Shown: positions 1 through 9,265, counted from the first letter of the stretch. The stretch: DNA of 64,000 nucleotides from an uncultured Chitinophaga sp. (GCF_946479755.1 NZ_CAMLHC010000004.1:186001-250000), one strand, 5' to 3'. The notes: generated by a model not told the origin, from the letters alone. Numbers and translations are program-made.

Positions 1-121
1 AGTATTTCTCACTTTCAATGTCCAGAAATTCCTGAAAATGATCGCCGTTATGTAATTCTTGGATTATTTTATTAAAATCAAAATCATTGGGAATCAATGG
101 AGTAGGTTCTGGAAGTTTCAT
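1..121 (-). CDS. Hypothetical protein, N-terminal 40 residues only (runs off the left edge)
   Basis: An open frame starts with ATG at 119-121 on the minus strand and has no stop before the window edge. A good purine-rich site (AGGAG) lies 5 to 9 bases upstream. The protein begins MKLPEPTPLIPNDFDFNKII and is acidic and polar, without a signal peptide. It follows the 173-1069 gene by about 50 bases in the same direction, so the two may be cotranscribed. I do not recognise the family from 40 residues. Confidence 0.6.
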   Translation of the reverse strand, partial: MKLPEPTPLIPNDFDFNKIIQELHNGDHFQEFLDIESEKY

Positions 122-157
122 AAAATCTCCTAATTTTAACAAATTTAGGAGATTTTA
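121..157 (-). promoter_or_regulatory. Inverted repeat that buries the ribosome binding site of the left-edge gene
   Basis: The arms at 121-133 and 145-157 are perfect 13-base complements (TAAAATCTCCTAA and its reverse complement) around an 11-base loop. On the minus strand the downstream arm contains the AGGAG site and touches the ATG, so a folded mRNA would hide the translation start. There is no T-run after it in that direction, so it is not a normal terminator. Confidence 0.55.
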
Positions 158-172
158 GGCAAAAAAAGCAGT

Positions 173-1069
173 CTATTCCTGATTTTCCTCCACTACCATC
201 TTCACATAAAACAACCTGCTGGCTCCCTGGTCATTATCCGCTACCAAATGAAGATACCAATCATTACCCTTAATAGACGATAAACAAACACCCTCCATCT
301 TTTCTCCTTTGAATACGGGATCTATGTCTGACAGATTAACGATACCATCCAGCTGTATGTCACCACCGTTCAATTGCTGGCTGATATGTGTTACCCAGCC
401 GAGGTAACTGTTGCCGATAACTCCGTCGTCATAGGCATTGCTGGTGGCTTCACTGGAAAGAAGAACGAGCAACGCATCTTGCTGCTCCACGTAACACAAT
501 TCGGAAACACCGGCGAACCCGGGCATAGGAAAAGGATTGACCAGTTTTGAAATGCTGACAGGGGCGTCTTCCTGCCGCTCCCAGAAATCCGGCGTAGTAA
601 TCACCAGCTGATTGACCGGATGGCTTTCATTGCCCCGGTTGGCAAGTAGGAAATGATTGCCTGCTACGGCAGCTCCTTCAATATTGATCTCCGGCAGCTG
701 CTGTAAACGTTTGACAAAGGAAGCGTATGAAATATAGACAGGTTTGCCGTCATGAGGCGGAAGCGGTAGCAATACACCTGTTTCCCGTTCTTTTGTAGCG
801 GCAGATCCGAGTGCCAGCAGCCTTTTCTGTTTGCCGGTATGCACTATGACTGCTGTTTCCAGGTCAGACTTTTTAGCTTTGGGGATGCGCTTTTCTTCAT
901 ACTGAAACAGTGTTACTGTATTGACTTCATGATAATTACTGTCCATGACCAGCAGTTGATTGGCATCGTCGCCAATGATATACAGGTGCCCGTCGTAATA
1001 GTTGATGGCGGAGCCGGAAGGGTAGTGGCTCAGGAGTAATGTTTTCAATAATGTGATGATCGCTTTCAA
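173..1069 (-). CDS. DUF6929-like beta-propeller-type protein
   Basis: A 298-residue protein with repeated short beta-strand motifs (for example LYIIGDDANQLLVMD, LLALGSAATKERETG, FLLANRGNESHPVNQ, WYLHLVADNDQGASRLFYVK). This pattern is typical of phytase- or esterase-like six-bladed propellers in Bacteroidota; the resemblance to DUF6929 is from memory. There is no convincing signal peptide in the chosen start, only a short hydrophobic start (MKAIITLLKTLLL). The substrate is unknown. Confidence 0.5.
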   Translation of the reverse strand: MKAIITLLKTLLLSHYPSGSAINYYDGHLYIIGDDANQLLVMDSNYHEVNTVTLFQYEEKRIPKAKKSDLETAVIVHTGKQKRLLALGSAATKERETGVLLPLPPHDGKPVYISYASFVKRLQQLPEINIEGAAVAGNHFLLANRGNESHPVNQLVITTPDFWERQEDAPVSISKLVNPFPMPGFAGVSELCYVEQQDALLVLLSSEATSNAYDDGVIGNSYLGWVTHISQQLNGGDIQLDGIVNLSDIDPVFKGEKMEGVCLSSIKGNDWYLHLVADNDQGASRLFYVKMVVEENQE

Positions 1070-1534
1070 GGTTCGTCTGGTTATAGTTTTGAATACTGCT
1101 GCCGAAAGTGGTTTTCAGGCTGCTGCATTGGCTGATTTTCAGCAGCGACACCAATAACATCTCATTAACAAATGAAAATAAGTCCAATTACCTTCGACTT
1201 CGTTTCTAAGTTAACCAAAGTATCAAAAAGATAATATGGATTTTCTTCTGACACATAATTTCAACGGTACCAAAAATAATGTAATTGCTAGAGAGCGTGC
1301 TTTTAGACGTCGGCAGGGTGAAGTCTGATGTAGTACAGACGCAACATTTTACAGGAGCACCTGTCAAAAGGAAAAGCCGCAAACTTCTTTTAAAGAGTTG
1401 GCGGCTTTTCCATGTGTCCGGGAAAATTGTATTGAACCCGGTAATAAATAGCCTTATAGCTGAAAATGGTTTTCGCATTTAAGTTGTTGATATGTTTTAG
1501 GTGGCAGATAGTTCTAACTGTATAAATTATTTTT
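1070..1534. other. 465-base intergenic region with one strong stem-loop
   Basis: This is the divergent region between the 173-1069 gene and the 1535 gene. I see no supportable coding frame; the 65- to 90-residue frames here have no recognisable composition. A stem-loop occupies 1370-1411, with perfect 11-base arms GGAAAAGCCGC and GCGGCTTTTCC and an inner AACT/AGTT pairing. On the minus strand it is followed by TTTTGAC, so it could end a minus-strand transcript. Confidence 0.4.
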
Positions 1535-2293
1535 ATGAATAACGATTGGTTAGCAAAGGCGGCTAACATAGGTGCTTTAATTGGTGTTCCCGGTTCAATT
1601 GCTTCCTTCTACGTTGATGCAGCGCCAGCGGTTTCCTATTCCGTAACATCTGTGGCCTCCATCCTGGCGATGGGTTGTGTTTACAGGATAGTGAAGGACA
1701 AAGGTACATTCGGACTGTTCGGGAACACCCCTTCTTATAAGATGGATTTCGAATTAATAGCAAATTACACAAGAATAGATATCATTTCTGAAGATTCAAC
1801 ACAAGCGAAATACTCCTGTACTCATACCTTTAAGTGCAGGAAGCATTCGGCGAATATTTATTATTTCCGTGTGTTCCCGGGCGATAGTTTTTCCAACATA
1901 CAAGTCTCGTGTGGAAGGATTATAGCTATCAATAACGTTGCCGCCGGTAAAGATATTTTTGTTGAATTTGATGCACCCTGCAGGGTCGATGAAACTAAAT
2001 CCGTGACGCTGACAGCAGACACCACTAATGTATTTCCGGCAACAGATGAGTTTTGGATATCCCAGAAATACTATTACGGTAATAATACGAACTATAAAAT
2101 CGAAGTTTTTTTTCATCAAAAACGCCCTCCGATAACCCATAAAGCTGAAATTATCGTAAATGAGGATTACAATAACGTAGTTAAGCCCAGGCAGCTTCCT
2201 TCATTACGAATAGTGAACGGTAGCGCGGTGCTCTCTTGCGAAAGTTCAGGTCTGCAGGATAACTCCAAGCTTAAGTTGTCCTGGTCCTGGTAA
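1535..2293 (+). CDS. Hypothetical membrane-anchored protein
   Basis: A 252-residue protein. Residues about 10-29 and 33-52 are two closely spaced hydrophobic stretches forming a likely membrane hairpin, followed by about 190 residues of soluble, beta-rich sequence with several cysteines (TFKCRKHSANIYYFRVFPGD, VEFDAPCRVDETKS). No family is recognised. It stands alone, with FecI 150 bases downstream behind its own promoter motif. A two-helix N-terminus with a soluble sensor or effector domain is seen in some defence proteins, but nothing here proves that role. Confidence 0.55.
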   Translation: MNNDWLAKAANIGALIGVPGSIASFYVDAAPAVSYSVTSVASILAMGCVYRIVKDKGTFGLFGNTPSYKMDFELIANYTRIDIISEDSTQAKYSCTHTFKCRKHSANIYYFRVFPGDSFSNIQVSCGRIIAINNVAAGKDIFVEFDAPCRVDETKSVTLTADTTNVFPATDEFWISQKYYYGNNTNYKIEVFFHQKRPPITHKAEIIVNEDYNNVVKPRQLPSLRIVNGSAVLSCESSGLQDNSKLKLSWSW

Positions 2294-2416
2294 AATGGTT
2301 CGCTTGTCATAGGTTATCCGGAAGTAGCCGACCCTCATACTCTCTTCCTTTATTGCGTAGGCAAGCAAATTAATAATAAGATAATATCCGGCAGGCCATG
2401 CCTGAAGCGAGCGCTA

Positions 2417-2424
2417 TATCTTTG
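2417..2424 (+). promoter_or_regulatory. Bacteroidota-type -7 element (TATCTTTG) before the sigma factor gene
   Basis: TATCTTTG fits the TAnnTTTG consensus of the Bacteroidota primary sigma factor and lies 21 bases before the ATG of the ECF sigma gene. The -33 TTTG box is not clear. Confidence 0.45.
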
Positions 2425-2444
2425 CGGACGCAAGGTAATTTGTC

Positions 2445-3023
2445 ATGGATAGAAACATTTTAAATGATGCCGCCTTATGGCAACAGGTAAAACGGGGAGA
2501 TACAGCGTCGTTTTCGTGTTTGTTTGAACGGTATTGGGATGAAATGTTTTCCATGGCCTACCGCAGACTGGCCGACGAAGCGACGGCCAAGGATTTTGTA
2601 CAGAACATTTTTATTCACGCCTGGGAGAACCGCCAGCAGATAACCGTTGAAGATAAGTTAAGCCCCTATTTGTTTACTGCTTTAAAGTACAGCGTTATCC
2701 GCCATATTTACCGGGAAGCCAAACAGGGCACCACCGATTTGCCATTGTCTGTTTATAGCCTGCCCGACGAAACGGAGCAAAGAAAACAAGATCATTACGA
2801 ATTCGACACATTAAAAGAAAGAGTTCAGTGGGAAATCGCTTCCATGCCGGATAAGATGCGGGAAGTCTTTATTCTCAGTTATGAAAAGGAACTGTCCGTC
2901 AGGGAGATAGCGCTGCGGCTGTCTATTTCGGAGCAGACGGTCAAAAACCAGGTCCACAACGCCCTCAAACGGCTTCGCTTACGGCTGCAGGGCCAATCGG
3001 TTTACCTGCCCTTTATCCTGTAA
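2445..3023 (+). CDS. RNA polymerase ECF-type sigma-70 factor (FecI-like)
   Basis: A 192-residue protein with sigma region 2 at about residues 20-85 (LFERYWDEMFSMAYRRLADE, DFVQNIFIHAWENR) and region 4 at about 125-185 (MPDKMREVFILSYEKELS, IALRLSISEQTVKNQVHNAL helix-turn-helix). Length and layout are those of Bacteroidota ECF factors that pair with FecR. The next gene is a FecR anti-sigma and then a TonB receptor with an STN domain, so this factor probably directs transcription of the receptor operon when the receptor signals. The inducing substrate cannot be read from the sequence. Confidence 0.93.
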   Translation: MDRNILNDAALWQQVKRGDTASFSCLFERYWDEMFSMAYRRLADEATAKDFVQNIFIHAWENRQQITVEDKLSPYLFTALKYSVIRHIYREAKQGTTDLPLSVYSLPDETEQRKQDHYEFDTLKERVQWEIASMPDKMREVFILSYEKELSVREIALRLSISEQTVKNQVHNALKRLRLRLQGQSVYLPFIL

Positions 3024-3115
3024 CCAGGCCCGTTCCGGGAGTTCACAATTTGGTAACATTGGAAAGATAGTACCACGCCACCCAACCGGTATGTATATAG
3101 CAGGAGGACTGTTAT

Positions 3116-4063
3116 ATGAATCTACACAACCGGTTAAAACTACTTCGACATTACTTATGGGGGAAGACCAACGAGGCGCAGAACAGGCTTGTTGATGACT
3201 GGTATCATTCGGTGGATGACACCAGGCCGATCGGGCTTTGGGATGAAGAAGGAAAAAGAAACGCCATCAAGGGAGGGATTCACCTGCAGATCCTGGAGCA
3301 GATAAACAGGAAGAAGGTTGTGCCCATGCGTAGCCGCCTGGTGGCTGCGGCCTGTATGGTATCGTTGTTGATCGGTGCGTACTGGTTTTTCCTGGTGAAT
3401 CACAACAGGCATCCCGTTACCTGTTTTACCATAACAGCGCCTGCCGGGGAAATCAGGCAGCTACTGTTGCCCGACAGTTCAAAAGTGTGGCTGAAATCCG
3501 GTACTACGCTGCAATACAGCTCCCAATACGGAAAACAATACAGGCACCTGGAACTGGTGACGGGGGAAGCTTTTTTTGAGGTACAAAAAGATGATGCCAG
3601 ACCATTTGTTGTAAAAGCCGGAAGGCTTGAAACAAAGGTACTGGGCACCGCTTTTAATGTGCAGGCATACCGCAACCGTCCTTCTGTACAGGTGTGGGTA
3701 CAACAGGGGCGGGTACAGGTGAGTGATAACACAGGGGTGTTAACGGAGCTGTCTAAAGAAAAAAGGCTGCAATGGAATATCAACGATGGCCATTTCCGGG
3801 TGGACAGTCTCCATTGGAAGCAGGTGCTGGCCTGGCGCGAGGGTATTTTGTTGCTGGACTCAGCCACCTTCGCTGAACTGGCTGATGAATTACAGGAAAT
3901 ATACGGCGTAACGCTGTTGACGTCTGACGTCAATATCCGTGATCAGCATTATGATGTTAAATTCTTTATACGTAAGACTTCTGTAAACGACATCATCGCC
4001 ACCCTCGCAGAGGTGCATGGGATACGATATAAAATACAGGGAAAAACAATCATCTTATACTAA
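3116..4063 (+). CDS. FecR-family anti-sigma factor
   Basis: A 315-residue single-pass inner membrane protein. About 70 cytoplasmic residues precede a transmembrane helix at about 75-94 (LVAAACMVSLLIGAYWFFLV), then the periplasmic FecR domain (ITAPAGEIRQLLLPDSSKVW, GEAFFEVQKDDARPFVVKAG, LGTAFNVQAY) and a C-terminal DUF4974-type STN-like module near 250-315 (DVKFFIRKTSVNDIIATLAE). It probably holds the upstream sigma factor inactive until the TonB receptor signals. It lies 92 bases after the sigma gene. Confidence 0.93.
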   Translation: MNLHNRLKLLRHYLWGKTNEAQNRLVDDWYHSVDDTRPIGLWDEEGKRNAIKGGIHLQILEQINRKKVVPMRSRLVAAACMVSLLIGAYWFFLVNHNRHPVTCFTITAPAGEIRQLLLPDSSKVWLKSGTTLQYSSQYGKQYRHLELVTGEAFFEVQKDDARPFVVKAGRLETKVLGTAFNVQAYRNRPSVQVWVQQGRVQVSDNTGVLTELSKEKRLQWNINDGHFRVDSLHWKQVLAWREGILLLDSATFAELADELQEIYGVTLLTSDVNIRDQHYDVKFFIRKTSVNDIIATLAEVHGIRYKIQGKTIILY

Positions 4064-4065
4064 AA

Positions 4066-4093
4066 GCAAAATCCCGCTGGTAACGGGATTTGC
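4066..4093 (+). promoter_or_regulatory. Stem-loop between fecR and the receptor gene
   Basis: GCAAAATCCCG and CGGGATTTGC pair with one bulged A around a 7-base loop. It follows the fecR stop at once and has no T-run downstream on the plus strand. A processing or stability element that sets the receptor to anti-sigma ratio is more likely than a full terminator; that role is inferred. Confidence 0.45.
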
Positions 4094-4162
4094 CAAAAAT
4101 TCCGGTAATGCCATTTTTTGACGAAAGCAACATTACCATCTAAAAAAATCAATCATAAAGGT

Positions 4163-7100
4163 ATGGAAAAAAAAGGAACAGGGACGTCGACCCTGACCCA
4201 ACGAAGGTTTGTGCTGATGCTGTGCTGGCTGATGCTGGCGGTATCCGGGTTAAAAGCGCAGACGCCCGGAAAGGTAAAGCTGTCTATCCGGTTTGCAAAT
4301 GTGGCGTTGGATGCCGCCATGCGGCAGGTGAAAGAGGCCAGCCCGGTGAATATCGCCTACGACGCCGGTAAATTACAGCTGGCGCAGTGGAACGTTTCTC
4401 CGAAAGAATTTAAACAGGCGGATTTGTCTGAAATCCTGCAGTATCTGTTGCAGCAGGCAAATGTAGGGTACAAAGAAGTAGCCGGAGGAATTGTATTGTT
4501 TGAAAAAGAGCGAACAACACCCGTTAAAAAAGACAAGGGGCGTCTTATCGGTAAAGTCATAGACGAGGAAAACGGTGATCCGGTAATTGGCGCCACCATC
4601 CGTATCGGTGAAGCGGGCGCGATTACAGACGATGCCGGTAATTTTTCGTTGCCGCTGCCCGGAGGGCGTTATACTGTGATGGTACGGTCCATGGGGTATG
4701 GCACTAAGGAGGTGAGTGGTGTTGTCATTAAAGAAAACGAAACATTTACTTTAAATGCTACACTGAAGCGGCAGAAAGGAAACCTGGCCACGGTAGTGGT
4801 AAAGTCTTCTGTGAGAAAGGAAACCACGGCGGCTTTGTACAGCCGTCAGAAAAACGAAGCCGGTATCATCAACGGGATCAGCCATGAACAGATGGCGGCG
4901 TTACCCGATAAAAACATCGGGGAGACATTGAAGCGTATTTCCGGCGTCAGCACCACAGATAACAGGCGCGTGGTGGTACGTGGTATTGCCGAAAGATATA
5001 ACATGGCCATGATGGACGGAGCCGCCCTTCCCAGCACGGACGTGCAGGTACGTGACTTTGAATTTGACATCGTTCCCAGTAACCTGGTGGATAACGTAGT
5101 CGTATCTAAAACAGCAACTCCCGATATGGGGTTTGGTTTTGGCGGCGGGATGGTACAGATTAACACCATGGCTATCGCCGATAATAATTTTACCACTGTC
5201 AGCGTAGGTAGTAAATACATCCATGGGAGCACCGGCAAGGAATTTATGGGCTACCAGCGGGGAAAAAATGATTACCTGGGGTTTGATGACGGTGGCAGGA
5301 ATCATTTTCCCAAAGAGGTGCTCACGCTCACGCCGGGCAATTATAATCCCAAAAATCCCTATGATCACATCCCGCCTGCGGGGATTGAAAAAGTGACCCC
5401 TGAAATGATCGCGGACCAGAACAAAAGAATCGGCGGCCTGGACAGGCTGGGGACCCGCACCTATCGCGCAGCCCCCGGGCAGAACTACCAGTTTAGCCTC
5501 GGACGCAGCTATAACCTGAAAGACAGCCGCATCGGGCTCGTAGGATCACTGAGCTACCGCAACGAGCAGGCCACAGATGATATCCTGCATTTTGAACGCG
5601 GCGCTTTCAGCAAGCAGGGCAACAATCTCTATGACCCTGGAACGGGAGCCGAGATCAAGGAGTCAAAGGCGCAGCAATATAATTTCACCACCAGCTGGGG
5701 AGCGCTGCTGAATGCGGGATGGAAAAGCAAACACCATCAGATCATCTCCCGCAATTTCTATGCAAGGGTGTTTGCCAACCAGTTTTTCCGGGTAACGGGC
5801 TGGGGAGATGAAATCAATTTTGGAGATAATCCCGGCATTAATGAATACGACCGGCCTAAGTTTATCGATCTGCTGCAAAACAGGATAAACGGAGAACATA
5901 CCTTTGGCCGTTTTAAATTCGATTGGGCCGTGGCCCGCAACCAGGTGGCCAACCACGAGCAGGATGCCATCGACGCCAACCTAATACCTTTGACAACGCT
6001 GAACGGCCCTGTCTACAACTATGTACCTGGTGGCTATATTGCCAACCCCGGACCGTTGAGCCGCTCTTCCTACCGGTATGTGGAAACCAACTGGATGGCG
6101 GATGCGGCGCTGAGCTACCGGTTCCAGGTCAGAAAGCAGGCGCAGGTGTTCAAAGCCGGCTATCAGTACCTGGATAAAAGAGGACATTACGATTGGAGCG
6201 TTTTACCCGTGGGTGCAGCCGGCGACTTTAAAGATATCTTTAAGCCGGTACACCAGTGGGATATGAGCTTTAGAGATCCCTTGAGAGGTGCGTTTTACTA
6301 TCCTGCTGCTTTCAATAACAACAGTTATGAGGGCAGGAACAACAACCAGGCGGGGTATGTGATGATGGACAACCGTTTTGCCAGCTGGCTCCGCCTGGTA
6401 TGGGGTATCAGGGCAGAGTATTATAGTTATAAAAAGATAAAGGACGAGGCGGCGGATAAGATTTCTCAGGCCAACCTGGATGATTCGGATAAGCGGCGAT
6501 ACGTAGACCCGGAGACCGGCAACCTGGTGCACAAGACCCTCGATGCCAGCGCCGAAGATAAAAAGTGGCTGTACCTACCTTCGGCCAACCTGACTGTTAC
6601 GCCGTTTACTAACTTCAATATCAGGGCGTCTTTCGCGCAATCGGCCATCCGCCCGGCACTGATAGAGAACTCCAGTTTTGCCCGTTTTAACTACCTCTAT
6701 GGCCGCATACAGCGTAATACGGGCGTAGTGTCAACATTAATCACGCATTACGATCTGCGGCTGGAATGGTATCCGCAGCCGGGAGAAGTGATTTCGGCAG
6801 GTTATTTCAGAAAGCACTTTAAAAACCCCGTGGAAATGTACCTGGATATTACCAATACCAGCGGCGCTGTTGACCTGCTTACCGCCAATTCCGACTATGC
6901 CAACGTAAACGGATTTGAAGTGGACCTGCGTAAAAGCCTCGGATTTATCTATAAAGGATCGAAATTCCTGGACAACCTGTACTTCAGCGGCAATCTGACC
7001 CTGCAGAACTCTGAAGTACAGGCGAGTGCTTTCCGTTATGGAAGTATGGGGTCGGGCGTTGATGTCAACGGTGTAACTTACGCTTACCGCAGGAAGACAT

Positions 7101-7594
7101 ACCTGAGGGAAAAGCGGCCTTTGTACGGTCAGGTGCCTGTACTGTACAATATCGGTCTGCAGTACGCGGGAGACCGGCTGGGCGCCAACATTGCTTTCAA
7201 CCACTCCGGGTATAAAACCTTTACAGTAGGCATGCAGCCTCACTATTCAGAAATGGAGCGGCCACGCGACCAGGTAGATGCACAGGTAAGCTACAAATTC
7301 CTGAAGGACAGAAAATTACAGGTAAGATTGAATATCAGCAACCTGACGAACAGTCCTTATCGCTTCTTTGTCAACGGTAAAAATACCTACAGCCTGAAAC
7401 CGGGTGCCAACGACATGACTATGAAAGAATGGTCGGATGTGTACGAATGGAAAGAAGGTTTTTCCCAGAAATATGAGGAGGGATACTACATGGATGACCG
7501 CGACGGAAAAGCGAAAGTTCGTGTAGGCGATACAGATACTTTTATCCGTAAGATAGGATCTTCTTTCAGTCTCTCCATCTCTTATAATTTCTAA
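4163..7594 (+). CDS. TonB-dependent outer membrane receptor with N-terminal STN signalling domain
   Basis: I choose the ATG at 4163, which gives a good signal peptide (RRFVLMLCWLMLAVSGLKAQ); a TTG at 4118 would only add 15 residues. In order come an STN domain (about 35-105), a carboxypeptidase-regulatory-like beta-sandwich (about 125-200, KVIDEENGDPVIGATIRIG), a plug domain (about 235-340, ALPDKNIGETLKRISGVSTT) and a 22-strand-type barrel ending in the outer membrane signature SISYNF. At about 1143 residues it has the usual length for this class. The STN domain and the upstream FecI/FecR genes mark it as a transducer as well as a transporter. The substrate is unknown; two small lipoproteins follow and may help capture it. 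Confidence 0.92.
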   Translation: MEKKGTGTSTLTQRRFVLMLCWLMLAVSGLKAQTPGKVKLSIRFANVALDAAMRQVKEASPVNIAYDAGKLQLAQWNVSPKEFKQADLSEILQYLLQQANVGYKEVAGGIVLFEKERTTPVKKDKGRLIGKVIDEENGDPVIGATIRIGEAGAITDDAGNFSLPLPGGRYTVMVRSMGYGTKEVSGVVIKENETFTLNATLKRQKGNLATVVVKSSVRKETTAALYSRQKNEAGIINGISHEQMAALPDKNIGETLKRISGVSTTDNRRVVVRGIAERYNMAMMDGAALPSTDVQVRDFEFDIVPSNLVDNVVVSKTATPDMGFGFGGGMVQINTMAIADNNFTTVSVGSKYIHGSTGKEFMGYQRGKNDYLGFDDGGRNHFPKEVLTLTPGNYNPKNPYDHIPPAGIEKVTPEMIADQNKRIGGLDRLGTRTYRAAPGQNYQFSLGRSYNLKDSRIGLVGSLSYRNEQATDDILHFERGAFSKQGNNLYDPGTGAEIKESKAQQYNFTTSWGALLNAGWKSKHHQIISRNFYARVFANQFFRVTGWGDEINFGDNPGINEYDRPKFIDLLQNRINGEHTFGRFKFDWAVARNQVANHEQDAIDANLIPLTTLNGPVYNYVPGGYIANPGPLSRSSYRYVETNWMADAALSYRFQVRKQAQVFKAGYQYLDKRGHYDWSVLPVGAAGDFKDIFKPVHQWDMSFRDPLRGAFYYPAAFNNNSYEGRNNNQAGYVMMDNRFASWLRLVWGIRAEYYSYKKIKDEAADKISQANLDDSDKRRYVDPETGNLVHKTLDASAEDKKWLYLPSANLTVTPFTNFNIRASFAQSAIRPALIENSSFARFNYLYGRIQRNTGVVSTLITHYDLRLEWYPQPGEVISAGYFRKHFKNPVEMYLDITNTSGAVDLLTANSDYANVNGFEVDLRKSLGFIYKGSKFLDNLYFSGNLTLQNSEVQASAFRYGSMGSGVDVNGVTYAYRRKTYLREKRPLYGQVPVLYNIGLQYAGDRLGANIAFNHSGYKTFTVGMQPHYSEMERPRDQVDAQVSYKFLKDRKLQVRLNISNLTNSPYRFFVNGKNTYSLKPGANDMTMKEWSDVYEWKEGFSQKYEEGYYMDDRDGKAKVRVGDTDTFIRKIGSSFSLSISYNF

Positions 7595-7612
7595 CCATCA
7601 TAAACAAAAGAA

Positions 7613-8401
7613 ATGAAAGTCTGTAAAATAAGCTGGTTGCTGTTGGGTTTAGTGGCTTTTGTGCTGGCTGCCTGTAATAAAGACAATGATAAATTGCTGT
7701 ACAAAAAGCAGGTACTGCCTGTTGTTATCAGCGGATATAATGCTACCACAGAGGTACTTACGGTGAAAGTGGATACCATTAGTTTACCAGGGAAGCTGGG
7801 ACAGGGGGCGTTTAAACAAAGTGATGCTTTCACGTTTGAGGAGCATCAGCGTACAGTAAAGGTGAGCATTGCAGAAGAAAGTACCGGGAAACCGGTGTGG
7901 GAAAAAGAATTCACCAGGGAAGACAGCGCCGCCGCCTTCAGTTTTCTGTATATGGATGGCAAGGTGAGCAGTATGCCCGAAAAGCCGGCAGTGGTAAAAG
8001 AAAAGCTCAGTCTTGTCTATATGTTCATCCCGACTGTTACGCAATACAGCGAACCGGTGGATTTTGTCATTGGTAAATATTTTGTTGTGCCAAAGGTATT
8101 TGAGGAAGTCACCCGTATCAAGAATGTAAAGCCTAATGAGTTTAGTCAGCCTGCAACATTTCCCACTTTTCTCACAGGCCGGCAGGAATACAATGGCGTC
8201 GTGACCGCCGTTTCTTTTCAGGTGAGGATATACAAAACCGGAACCAATACACCTTATGTAGATGGTACGGACTATACCTGGAACGACATTTCCTCTACCG
8301 CGCCTAAACCGGTATCCTCTGTCGCTGCTTCTAAGCTATATATCTTCTCTGAAGCGCCCAGTGGAAATTTAATGAGGTTTTTTACCCGCCTGGATTACTA
8401 A
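7613..8401 (+). CDS. Lipoprotein of the TonB receptor operon
   Basis: A 262-residue protein with a lipoprotein signal ending in the lipobox LAAC (MKVCKISWLLLGLVAFVLAA, then Cys21). The mature part looks beta-rich with two halves, an N-terminal domain around residues 35-110 and a C-terminal one ending FSEAPSGNLMRFFTRLDY. It starts 18 bases after the receptor gene and is surely cotranscribed. The next gene is a similar-sized lipoprotein with a comparable opening (VVISGYNATTEVLTVKVDT versus VEVWGYNIGDAELEMSVDT), so the two are probably distant paralogues. Role in substrate capture is inferred. Confidence 0.8.
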   Translation: MKVCKISWLLLGLVAFVLAACNKDNDKLLYKKQVLPVVISGYNATTEVLTVKVDTISLPGKLGQGAFKQSDAFTFEEHQRTVKVSIAEESTGKPVWEKEFTREDSAAAFSFLYMDGKVSSMPEKPAVVKEKLSLVYMFIPTVTQYSEPVDFVIGKYFVVPKVFEEVTRIKNVKPNEFSQPATFPTFLTGRQEYNGVVTAVSFQVRIYKTGTNTPYVDGTDYTWNDISSTAPKPVSSVAASKLYIFSEAPSGNLMRFFTRLDY

Positions 8402-8415
8402 AAACAGAACCGATT

Positions 8416-9162
8416 ATGTCAAAGATAAAGTTACTCGGACTGCTGGTCCTTTTGATCATACTGAATGCCTGCAGCAAAGAAGAAGAACAGACAAAAGCCA
8501 TTAATGTGGAGGTGTGGGGCTATAATATTGGGGATGCTGAGCTGGAAATGTCTGTTGATACCACTGTTTATCGAAAGTTCATCACAGCTCCCAATACACC
8601 CGTCACTTTTAGCAGGATATATACCTTTCCTTCCGCCAAAAAAGAAGCATCACTCAGCATAAAAGACAAGACCTCGGGCAAAGAAGTGTATCAGCAACAA
8701 CTGGACTTGAATAGCAGTGAGCGGGAACTGTTTTTCCCATTTGTGTTCATGAATGGGAATATTATGAAAATAATGTCATCCGCTGCAGATCCGGCTACTA
8801 ATAAACTGGACTTCTATATCCATTATCCGCAAAGCAATGAGGCGCTGGACATCTTTCTGAAGAACGAAGCCGGACAAATGATGGGCATCGCTCAAAACGT
8901 AAAACCCGGAAGCTGGGTACATACCAGTTATTTACCAGGTGAGGGCTTTAAGGAGGAGAACAAAAGATATATGCTGTGCTTTACTAAAACCGGTACTGTT
9001 GATAGTTGGTATTTTGAGGACAGTGAAAGCAAAAGTGCGGTAGATGTGTTTAGCCTGGTGCTCCCGAAAAATGAACAAAGAGGACTGGTGCGTTCCTATT
9101 TTGTGACGCCCGGCGCTGCGCAGCTGGAGGTGATACGTTTATTCAAGAGACCGAAAGAATAG
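8416..9162 (+). CDS. Second lipoprotein of the TonB receptor operon, paralogue of the one before
   Basis: A 248-residue protein with signal MSKIKLLGLLVLLIILNAC, the lipobox Cys being residue 19. It aligns loosely with the preceding lipoprotein over the first 110 residues (VWGYNIGDAELEMSVDTTVY; FPFVFMNGNIMKIMS resembles FSFLYMDGKVSSMPE). It lies 14 bases downstream of it and is followed by a terminator, so it ends the operon. No enzymatic motif is visible; a surface-exposed binding partner of the receptor is the likeliest role. Confidence 0.8.
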   Translation: MSKIKLLGLLVLLIILNACSKEEEQTKAINVEVWGYNIGDAELEMSVDTTVYRKFITAPNTPVTFSRIYTFPSAKKEASLSIKDKTSGKEVYQQQLDLNSSERELFFPFVFMNGNIMKIMSSAADPATNKLDFYIHYPQSNEALDIFLKNEAGQMMGIAQNVKPGSWVHTSYLPGEGFKEENKRYMLCFTKTGTVDSWYFEDSESKSAVDVFSLVLPKNEQRGLVRSYFVTPGAAQLEVIRLFKRPKE

Positions 9163-9190
9163 TTACTGCCCGATTATCCATAGTTTACCG

Positions 9191-9223
9191 AAGTGTGTGG
9201 TGTTTGCGCCGCACACTTTTTTT
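9191..9223 (+). terminator. Terminator of the TonB receptor operon
   Basis: AAGTGTG at 9191-9197 pairs with CACACTT at 9212-9218 and runs into seven T residues, 29 bases after the last lipoprotein stop. Confidence 0.75.
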
Positions 9224-9265
9224 ATGTGCCGTAAATGGCTATCTTGAAATAAACTATCCATTGCT

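Noticed and set aside
1285..1482. 65-residue frame before the 1535 gene
   Set aside because: It runs through the hairpin at 1370-1411 and shows no protein-like pattern.
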